From CAZFAP01 sp964516325 (GTDB lineage Bacteria; Auribacterota; JABMQX01), in the NCBI GenBank assembly GCA_964516325.1, contig CAZFAP010000118.1:1-15481 (forward strand): a DNA stretch of 15,481 bases, in the 5' to 3' direction. Positions within the stretch are counted from its first letter, which is position 1, and every line of letters begins with the position of its first letter. This document shows, in pieces, positions 1 through 7,258 of this stretch. The notes beneath the pieces are model-generated. The model did not search any database. It was not told the DNA's origin and worked only from the letters and a program-made list of their open reading frames with translations. The translations under genes were made by a program, and so were the position numbers.

Positions 1-237
1 AGTATAGCCAATCCAAATAGCATAAGCAACTATAATTGTGCAACAGTACAATAGTACTTAGTGGCGGAAATCCGCGCATGGTATTTCGCGGCGTTCGCGC
101 TGGACCCCGCGGCGGCGGCACGCAATTTGGGGGCAGAACTTGACGCTTTCGTGGCAATTTCGCGGAACCCAGGTTCGTGCATGGCTGCCTCTGATGTTAC
201 GCGAACTTTCGCAATCAAGTACTGGGCAATAACAAAG
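1..237. other. Region left of the tRNA gene
   Basis: I see nothing supportable here. Short open frames on both strands give compositionally biased translations with no recognisable motif, and there is no obvious hairpin terminator for the tRNA. Confidence 0.5.
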
Positions 238-312
238 CGCGCCCGGGGGGATTTGAACCCACGACACCAGGATCCGGAGTCCTGTGCTCTATCCGGACTG
301 AGCTACGGGCGC
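238..312 (-). tRNA. tRNA-Arg (anticodon CCG)
   Basis: The reverse complement folds into a cloverleaf. The acceptor stem GCGCCCG/CGGGCGC is a perfect 7 bp match (306-312 with 239-245). The D arm is GCTC...GAGC and the anticodon stem is CAGGA/TCCTG around the loop CTCCGGA, giving anticodon CCG, which reads the Arg codon CGG. The variable loop is 5 nt and the T loop is TTCAAAT. The discriminator base is G and no 3' CCA is encoded. The T stem (GTGGG with CCCCC) has one non-pair, U opposite C in its second position, which is unusual but tolerable. The base sequence is typical of bacterial tRNA-Arg. Confidence 0.95.
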
Positions 313-542
313 GCCAGGTTGCGCAATTCTGTGCCGCCAATTATGACGAGCACCTCGCGGGGCAGCCTGCACCTACGCCCAAGTCGAGAATTGTGCTGAG
401 GGCGTTATTGGCTAACCAATCAGCCGCTGCCGTCATCCTCGATGAGCGTAGCAAATTTGCCGCGCGCCGCCAAGCTCATTTTTCTCCGCGGCGCCATCCA
501 CAAACGGCTTGCCCCTGTGGCCCCCGCTGAAGTCCGACGAAA
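313..542. other. Region between the operon terminator and the tRNA
   Basis: There is no convincing gene. On the minus strand a CATAAT hexamer (340-345) lies about 30 nt before the tRNA 5' end and could be its -10 element, but no good -35 is visible. An 8-nt inverted pair, TAGCCAAT (5-12) and ATTGGCTA (407-414), brackets the tRNA; this is probably chance. Confidence 0.4.
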
Positions 543-569
543 GCCAAGGCGGGCGATGCAAGCCTTGGC
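543..569 (-). terminator. Hairpin terminator of the GH32/ABC operon
   Basis: On the minus strand, 14 nt after the GH32 stop codon, there is a perfect 8-bp stem, GCCAAGGC paired with GCCTTGGC, around an 11-nt loop. It is followed by TTT. The position directly after the last operon gene supports intrinsic termination. The U tract is short (3 T), so efficiency may be modest. Confidence 0.6.
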
Positions 570-583
570 GCCGCGCTGCAAAG

Positions 584-2155
584 TCAGAGGCTCAGCGCTG
601 GTAGCCAAGCGGAGCGGAGTTCGTATATGTCGAGCGAAAGGATTCTCACGGAACCGCCCGCGGCGAAGATTTCCAGCGGCCTGTCCTTCGATCTCGGCAG
701 AAAACAGGACGTCATGGAGACCTTGCCGTCGTTTCCGAAAACCTCGATGGAGGTTCGGTCGAGAAGGATTTGCAGTTTGATTCGGTTGGAAACCGGTTCG
801 AGTTCGGCGGACCTCCCGAGGCACGAAAGCTTTTTCTTGTTCGCGGCATAGACTATCGCCTCGCCCCGGCATCTGAAGCCAAATTCGCTCGTGTCGCCCA
901 GCTTGACCTCGGTTCGGATGTCAAACAACTCCCCGGACAGACCCGCCAGCAGATTCTCCCCGGGCTTCAAGACCCAGTCTCGCCACTGATGCCGCTTCGT
1001 GTGGAGCTTTTCGATTTCCTTGACGGGAAGCCGACACATCCGGATGCCCTCCGGGAATGTCCGCAGCTTCAGTTCGCACGGAAAGCTCATCTGCTGATTG
1101 AACGGCATCCCCGGATATCTGCCGTCTCGCATCCAGGCGATTTGAATGCGGCGTCCGTCCTGAGGCGGAATGTCGCTGTAAGTTTGAACCGCATAGAAGT
1201 TTGCCCCCCAGTCCGCCTGATGCGGCCCGGTTTCCGGAGTGAATTTCGTTCCATCAAAGGTGCCGATCAAGTAGTGTCCATTCGCTGCCGTCCACACCCA
1301 CTTCGTCTTCTTGGGGTCGCCGTCCACGGGCATCTCAAAGAAATCGGGGCACTCGCCGCAGCCGGGAACAGCGATGTCGTGCAGATGCGTCCAGGTCTTC
1401 AGATCCGGCGACGAAAAGAATCCGTAGGTATTTCCGTCCTTGTAGAGCGTCATAATCCACTTCCGCGTCGGGGCGTGCCAGACGACCTTTGGGTCGCGAT
1501 TCCCGCCGAGGATATGTGGGAGGACCGGATTTTTCTCATACTTCGTCCACGTGCGACCCCGGTCGGTGCTGTAAGCAATGCACTGCGTGAATTTCTGGCC
1601 CTTCGATTCCGGCGAGGTGTCTCCCGCGGCAGTGTAGATGGTGACGAGAGCCTTTTCGTCGCCTTTTTGGAAACCGGCGGTGTTCTCCCAGTCCACGACT
1701 GCGGAGCCGGAGAAAATTGTGCCCAACTTGTCCGGCTCAATCGCGTTGGGCAGTTGCTCCCAATGGACGAGGTCGAGGCTGACAGCGTGTCCCCACGTCA
1801 TATTCCCCCAATTGATGCCCGTCGGATTATGCTGAAAGAAGAGATGATATTCGCCTGTGTAATAGAGCAGACCGTTGGGGTCGTTCAGCCAGTTCTTCTG
1901 GGCGGTGAAATGCAATTGCGGGCGATAGGTCTCGTTGTAGAGCTGGTCGCTAACGATTTCCTCGGCCCGGGGCTTGGCGCTCTGGACGACCTGGGCAAGG
2001 TTGACATGCCCCCCGCCGCCCGCGTTCTCCGCATCGCCGTGCGCGTCGTCCTGGAAATCCGCAATCACAATGTCGCTCGGCTCGACGGAGGTGAGGACTC
2101 CGCCCGTCAGCAAGAGCAGTAGTACGCAAAAGGAAACACTAAGCCGGGTTTTCAT
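584..2155 (-). CDS. Secreted GH32 beta-fructosidase (levanase/invertase type)
   Basis: This 523-aa protein belongs to glycoside hydrolase family 32 and is expected to hydrolyse beta-fructosidic bonds in fructans or sucrose outside the cytoplasm. Residues 1 to about 23 form a signal peptide. The three GH32 acidic motifs are present: WLNDPNG at 89-95 (nucleophile D92), RDP at 220-222 (transition-state stabiliser D221) and EC at 268-269 (acid/base E268). A C-terminal beta-sandwich follows, with the family-typical LLDRTSIEVF segment. ATG at 2155 is preceded by a GAGG about 10 nt upstream. Residues 26-60 carry DIVIADF and then GGGGHVNLAQVVQS. In related planctomycete enzymes, as I recall them, these are the two ends of a beta-sandwich domain of roughly 120 residues; the middle appears to be missing here. 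It is the last gene of a four-gene operon after the transporter permeases. Levanase versus invertase specificity cannot be decided from sequence alone. Confidence 0.93.
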   Translation of the reverse strand: MKTRLSVSFCVLLLLLTGGVLTSVEPSDIVIADFQDDAHGDAENAGGGGHVNLAQVVQSAKPRAEEIVSDQLYNETYRPQLHFTAQKNWLNDPNGLLYYTGEYHLFFQHNPTGINWGNMTWGHAVSLDLVHWEQLPNAIEPDKLGTIFSGSAVVDWENTAGFQKGDEKALVTIYTAAGDTSPESKGQKFTQCIAYSTDRGRTWTKYEKNPVLPHILGGNRDPKVVWHAPTRKWIMTLYKDGNTYGFFSSPDLKTWTHLHDIAVPGCGECPDFFEMPVDGDPKKTKWVWTAANGHYLIGTFDGTKFTPETGPHQADWGANFYAVQTYSDIPPQDGRRIQIAWMRDGRYPGMPFNQQMSFPCELKLRTFPEGIRMCRLPVKEIEKLHTKRHQWRDWVLKPGENLLAGLSGELFDIRTEVKLGDTSEFGFRCRGEAIVYAANKKKLSCLGRSAELEPVSNRIKLQILLDRTSIEVFGNDGKVSMTSCFLPRSKDRPLEIFAAGGSVRILSLDIYELRSAWLPALSL

Positions 2156-2239
2156 GAGGATACCTCGCTTTCAAATAGTGATACGTTGTCTTCATGTGCC
2201 ACGTTCACCGCATCGCCGCCATGCGTGCAAGCCACCTGG

Positions 2240-3091
2240 TCATCCCTTCACGGCGCCCAGGGTCAGCCCCCTCACGATGTATCGCTGCGCGAGGAGCGCG
2301 AGAAGGACAGGCGGCGTCATGGCAATGAGCGTCCGCACCGCCACAAACCAGAACTGGACGCCGCGGGTGTCAACGGCGCCCGCCATATGCACGGGAATCA
2401 CCTTTGCCTTCAGCATGCCAATCATGAGGGCGAAGAGAAACTCATTCCATGTGAATGCGATTACGATGAGAACCGCTGCTGCGAGACTCGGCGCCGCCAG
2501 CCGCAAGGAGACCTTGAGCAGGACGTCGAGATGACTCGCGCCGTCCACGAGCGCAGCCTCCTCGAGTTCAATCGGCAGGTCCATAAACGCCTGGCGCATA
2601 ATCACGACAACGATTGGCACATTGAAGGTGGTATTGAGGAGGATGAGCGCGATGTGGGTGTCAAGCATCCCAAGAAACCGCATGATCAGGAAGAAGGGGA
2701 TCACCGTGGCGACGGGAGGCAAGACTCTCTGCGACAGAAACCACAGCGCGATGTTCGCGTTGGATGGACGGCGAAATCGAAACCGGGCGATGGCGTAGGC
2801 GGCTGGCGTGCCGATCACGACGGTCAGGAGTGCGGTGCATATCGCAATGACGCTGCTGTTCAAAAGCGCCTTCTGTGTCTCGCCAGTTGCCAGTTCGGTT
2901 TTCCAGTTGGCGAGAGTTGGTTTGTACTGGACGAAAGGCACCGCGAGCCCGGTAACGGTGAATGCCTCCGCCGGATTGCGGATGCTCAGGCTGATAGCCC
3001 AATAGAACGGAAGGAAGCTCACCGCTGCCACAAAGAGGGCGAGCAGGGAATATCCCCAAAACGTGACGCGCCTGCTGTTGAATGCTTTCAT
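2240..3091 (-). CDS. Carbohydrate ABC transporter permease, MalG-type
   Basis: This 283-aa inner-membrane protein is the second permease of a CUT1-family sugar importer. The N-terminal hydrophobic segment (about 13-35) is followed by the MalG-type periplasmic stretch and several further membrane segments. The cytoplasmic EAA loop that docks the ATPase is canonical: E178-A-A-L-V-D-G-A185 followed by the LLKVSLRLAAP region. ATG at 3091 has an AAAGGA-like ribosome-binding site about 9 nt upstream. The gene starts 14 nt after the stop codon of the MalF-type permease, which implies co-transcription. Length and topology are normal for the family. The substrate is inferred to be fructo-oligosaccharides or fructose because of the downstream GH32 gene. 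Confidence 0.93.
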   Translation of the reverse strand: MKAFNSRRVTFWGYSLLALFVAAVSFLPFYWAISLSIRNPAEAFTVTGLAVPFVQYKPTLANWKTELATGETQKALLNSSVIAICTALLTVVIGTPAAYAIARFRFRRPSNANIALWFLSQRVLPPVATVIPFFLIMRFLGMLDTHIALILLNTTFNVPIVVVIMRQAFMDLPIELEEAALVDGASHLDVLLKVSLRLAAPSLAAAVLIVIAFTWNEFLFALMIGMLKAKVIPVHMAGAVDTRGVQFWFVAVRTLIAMTPPVLLALLAQRYIVRGLTLGAVKG

Positions 3092-3105
3092 CGGGCGTTC
3101 CTTTT

Positions 3106-3954
3106 CTACTGATATACCTGCCGTATCCTTTTGAACAAGGTCATAATGACTATCGTGACGAGAACGAACAGGGACACGGAAATGGCGGAAGAATATCCGT
3201 AGTTGAAGAACCTCATCCCGACGCGATAGGCGTACATAGTCAGGACCTGCGTGGCTGTGCCGGGACCGCCCGTCGTGAGCGTGAACGGGATGTCGAACAC
3301 CTTGAACGCCTCCGTTACCCGCAGGAGAAGCACCAGGACCGCTGTTGGCTGCACGAGGGGCAGCGTGACCGAGCGAAAGACTTTCCAGCCGCTATTCGTC
3401 TCAAGCATTGCCGCCTCGTAGTAGTCCACGGGAACGCTCTGGAGGACAGATAGAAATATCAAGAAGCAGAAGGGAGTCCACTGCCAGATGTCCACGAGGA
3501 TGACCGAGGCGAGCGCCCAGTACGGATTCGACAGCCACGGGACGTTCACGTGCAGCAGGCCGTTAATCAGGCCGCCCTCCTCGTAAAAGATGGTGAAAAA
3601 CAGGAAGCCCACCGCGATCGGCGTCGCGAACAAAGGCATGGTCATTACCGTGCGAAGAATGCCCCTCGCTGGCAGGGAACGATTGAAGAGGAGAGCGAGC
3701 GCCATGCCGAGCGTCATTTGCACGGCGACGCCGCCGCAAACAAAGATCAGCGTGATGACAGCCGAACTCCGCGCGCGTTCGTCCCGGAAGAGATGAAGGT
3801 AATTCCCGAGACCGACGAACTCATCAGGGCTGCCGATTCTAACGTTGAACAGGGACAGCCCAACGCTGTGAACGAGAGGGAACAGGGTGAAACACAGCAC
3901 CCATAGCACTGCGGGAAGGACAAACAGCAACTTTATTCGATTGTCCCTGTGCAC
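3106..3954 (-). CDS. Carbohydrate ABC transporter permease, MalF-type
   Basis: This 282-aa polytopic membrane protein is the first permease of a CUT1 sugar importer. Its N-terminal segment (about 8-35) resembles the UgpA/LacF start, LLFVLPAVLW. The permease domain contains an EAA loop at 180-200. That loop reads E-A-A-M-L-E-T-N, whereas the family usually has E-A-A-x-x-D-G-A, so the conserved D-G pair is replaced by E185-T186; the following SVTLP is normal. The start codon is GTG (3952-3954) with a purine-rich AGAGAG upstream. It lies 84 nt after the solute-binding protein gene and ends in TAG 14 nt before the MalG-type gene. There is no ATPase gene in the operon. Confidence 0.92.
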   Translation of the reverse strand: MHRDNRIKLLFVLPAVLWVLCFTLFPLVHSVGLSLFNVRIGSPDEFVGLGNYLHLFRDERARSSAVITLIFVCGGVAVQMTLGMALALLFNRSLPARGILRTVMTMPLFATPIAVGFLFFTIFYEEGGLINGLLHVNVPWLSNPYWALASVILVDIWQWTPFCFLIFLSVLQSVPVDYYEAAMLETNSGWKVFRSVTLPLVQPTAVLVLLLRVTEAFKVFDIPFTLTTGGPGTATQVLTMYAYRVGMRFFNYGYSSAISVSLFVLVTIVIMTLFKRIRQVYQ

Positions 3955-4038
3955 GGGTTTCTCTCTGTTTCTCCGGCGCCAGCCGATGTAGGTACGGGGC
4001 CGGCTTCTATGCTCGGTCGCTCGGGCGCGGCGGGTGCT

Positions 4039-5730
<1,692 letters not shown>

Positions 5731-5736
5731 AATGCG

Positions 5737-5742
5737 CTCCTC
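5737..5742 (-). promoter_or_regulatory. Ribosome-binding site deciding the solute-binding protein start
   Basis: GAGGAG on the minus strand, 6 nt before ATG at 5730. It favours this start over upstream in-frame start codons, and the following hydrophobic helix then lies at the extreme N-terminus as expected for an exported protein. Confidence 0.75.
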
Positions 5743-5886
5743 TCGGATATTGCCTCGTCCCCGCCCACGAGCTGGCGGAGCGTGGCTTCGGCTCATCACA
5801 TCAGGCCGCTTCTTCGTCCGACCTACGTGCCTCGGCGGAGAGTGCACGGAACCATCGGTGCTCAATCAGAAATGTTCGACACCCTC

Positions 5887-5914
5887 ATTTTTCACCTCTC
5901 TAATCGGGTGTCAA
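5887..5914 (-). promoter_or_regulatory. Candidate sigma70-like promoter of the sugar operon
   Basis: On the minus strand a perfect -35 hexamer TTGACA (5909-5914) is followed after 16 nt by AAAAAT (5887-5892), which matches 4 of 6 bases of the -10 consensus. This would start transcription about 150 nt before the solute-binding protein. The -35 box overlaps one arm of an inverted repeat, GACACCC (5878-5884) and GGGTGTC (5906-5912), which could be an operator. The call rests on consensus resemblance only. Confidence 0.35.
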
Positions 5915-6211
5915 GCGACATTCTCAGGTTTCCCGCAGCCCCCCAGTGATGGGTGGTGGGGGCGCCGGCAATCCCGGGGGCTCTCGTAGGGGACGGAACC
6001 GCAGAGCACGCCGAGACCGCAGAGGGCGCCGCCCCAAGACGCTGCGTGGCGGTCCGCTGGCTGCCTTGCGTGATGGACTATCGTCATAGTGCCGTACGGC
6101 CAAGGTCCAATTGTGGGGTTGTAGCCGGATATGGTTTAGTGGGCGACAAAGCCTGGCGGCAAATCGAGGGGACTGGTCAGGGCTGTCGAAGAAACTAAAC
6201 AAAACTCAACG

Positions 6212-6229
6212 CTCCCGGGCCTCCGGGAG
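6212..6229 (-). terminator. Possible terminator hairpin downstream of the NHL gene
   Basis: The minus strand reads CTCCCGG-AGGC-CCGGGAG, a perfect 7-bp stem with a 4-nt loop. A T-rich stretch (GTTGAGTTTTGTTTAG) follows shortly after. It lies about 400 nt past the last stop codon of the NHL/PEP-CTERM frame, and the T tract is not immediately adjacent, so the assignment is tentative. Confidence 0.35.
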
Positions 6230-6370
6230 TAGCTTAAACGTGAAGGGGAGGTGCCCAATTCCCGATGAACCAACACATAGTCTCTTTCCCAGAGGTTCCG
6301 CCACTGAAAAAGAGCCACACCGATGAGAAGCCCAAATCCAATTGAGCCCGCGCAGGAGGCGGTACGAACG

Positions 6371-6571
6371 CCCCGCCCGAAGGCGGGGCCTGTTGCTTTA
6401 GAAACATGGACTGCAATTCGATAGGGGGCGGCAATACCTCGATTGAATGTGCCGCCCCCTGCGGAGGCTTGGGGTTGGTTTTTTTCCCTCGGTATCCACG
6501 GGCTGACGCCCGTGGCAAGGGGAATGGCGCCCCTGCGGGGGCTGAAACAAGACAGCAACGCCGGTAGGCGT
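6371..6571. repeat. Composite palindromic intergenic repeat with five hairpins
   Basis: Five inverted repeats follow each other within about 200 nt. 6371-6388 is CCCCGCC/GGCGGGG, whose minus-strand loop is UUCG closed by C-G. 6423-6433 and 6450-6460 are perfect 11-nt arms of AGGGGGCGGCA type. 6496-6515 is CCACGGGC-TGAC-GCCCGTGG. 6529-6542 is GCCCC-TGCG-GGGGC. 6558-6571 is ACGCC-GGTA-GGCGT. From memory, the block from the CCACGGGC element to the CAACAGGATTTTGCGGATG-like edge (minus strand, about 6574-6592) resembles dispersed palindromic repeats in planctomycete and other environmental genomes. No transposase is present. Confidence 0.65.
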
Positions 6572-6630
6572 CGCATCCGCAAAATCCTGTTGATCCTGGT
6601 CGAAGGGTCTCCTGCCCCCGCCGCTATACG

Positions 6631-7258
6631 TCACGGTGTTTGCGAACGCGTGCACTGAGCGCGTGCTCTTCCCGTCGGGTTGTGTTTCCCGCTGCTGCGG
6701 AGGCGCCAGCCGAGGAACCCCGCGAGAGGCGCCATAGTCAGCAAGAGCCCGGGCTCTGGCGTTCCCACAAAATCGTCCACCATGACCTGGTTTTCACCAT
6801 AGGTCATGTCCACATCAAACAATACGCCGACAACGTCCACATCACTGATCGCGGACGACCAGTCCGCCGACCCTCGTACCCGAGACCACTGGCTGGGATT
6901 TGCCAGGTCTCCTGTAAGGAGAGTCCAGGGATCGTACTCGATTATCCATGGTCGGGCTTGGGTGGCGTAGACGGTGAGGTTGGCTGCTCCAACCGGGTTT
7001 GTGCTTGAGCCGCCGGTGCTCGCAAAGAACAAGTCGGCGAAGGCGTCTATGTAGTTACCGGCTGCCGTGACGTAAGCCTCCAGACGAGGGAAAGTGCTGT
7101 AATCCTTGTTCCCTGCAAGGAGTCCGTTGGAACCATCGCTATCCGCAAAGATGAGAGAATAGGTATTCGACACGACATTCTGAAAGACGTAACCACCGCT
7201 GTGACCCCCTGTTGCCGAATACTGCGCTCCATCCCCATCGTAGTTGGAGCTGAAAAGG
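6631..7258 (-). CDS. C-terminal domain and PEP-CTERM signal of the NHL protein, in a shifted frame
   Basis: This frame carries the natural C-terminus of the NHL protein but is not in frame with the NHL repeats. Coding character begins at about 7258 with NLFSSNYDGDGAQYSATG and continues through a Gly/Asp-rich beta-sandwich-like domain of roughly 160 residues. It ends with VDDFVGTPEPG (PEP motif at 6748-6759), a hydrophobic helix LLLTMAPLAGFLGW and a basic RLRSS. That architecture is the PEP-CTERM sorting signal, recognised by exosortase for surface or envelope display. A tail of about 20 residues after the basic patch is longer than usual. There is no start codon or ribosome-binding site at the beginning of this coding segment. 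It is therefore best seen as the 3' part of the gene starting at 9086, separated by a one-base frameshift. The domain's function is unknown; a laminin-B-like or galactose-binding-like fold is only a guess. Confidence 0.75.

Larger units (their letters stand above)
5915..6630. other. Non-coding stretch between the operon and the NHL gene
   Basis: I see no convincing protein gene in these 716 bases on either strand. Open frames here give low-complexity Arg/Pro-rich or patchy translations. The stretch contains two copies of ACCGCAGAG (5998-6006 and 6016-6024), a GC-rich hairpin at 6212-6229, and the multi-hairpin repeat described separately at 6371-6571. Confidence 0.7.

Noticed and set aside
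5..414. tRNA gene as an integration site bounded by TAGCCAAT/ATTGGCTA
   Set aside because: The pair is only 8 nt and inverted rather than direct, there is no integrase, and no second copy of the tRNA 3' end is seen in the window.
770..2122. A 450-codon open frame on the plus strand opposite the GH32 gene
   Set aside because: It is the antisense shadow of a gene with clear GH32 motifs in a GC-rich genome; its translation has no recognisable family and an Arg/Pro/Val-rich composition.
2186..3112. A 308-codon plus-strand frame opposite the MalG-type permease
   Set aside because: The His/Arg/Asp-rich translation is typical of the antisense of membrane-protein codons; the minus strand carries a canonical permease with an EAA loop.
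5731..5865. Extension of the solute-binding protein to an upstream start at 5865
   Set aside because: The extension is basic and Pro/Arg-rich, would bury the signal anchor, and lacks a ribosome-binding site as good as GAGGAG before 5730.
5862..5888. An 8-codon leader ORF (ATG at 5888, preceded by GAGAGGTG)
   Set aside because: It would lie at or upstream of the transcription start implied by the promoter candidate, and 8 codons are too few to show coding character.
6136..6582. Minus-strand open frame of 148 codons in the intergenic region
   Set aside because: It runs through the palindromic repeat block, has no ribosome-binding site and no recognisable domain, and its one hydrophobic patch is not enough to support a gene.
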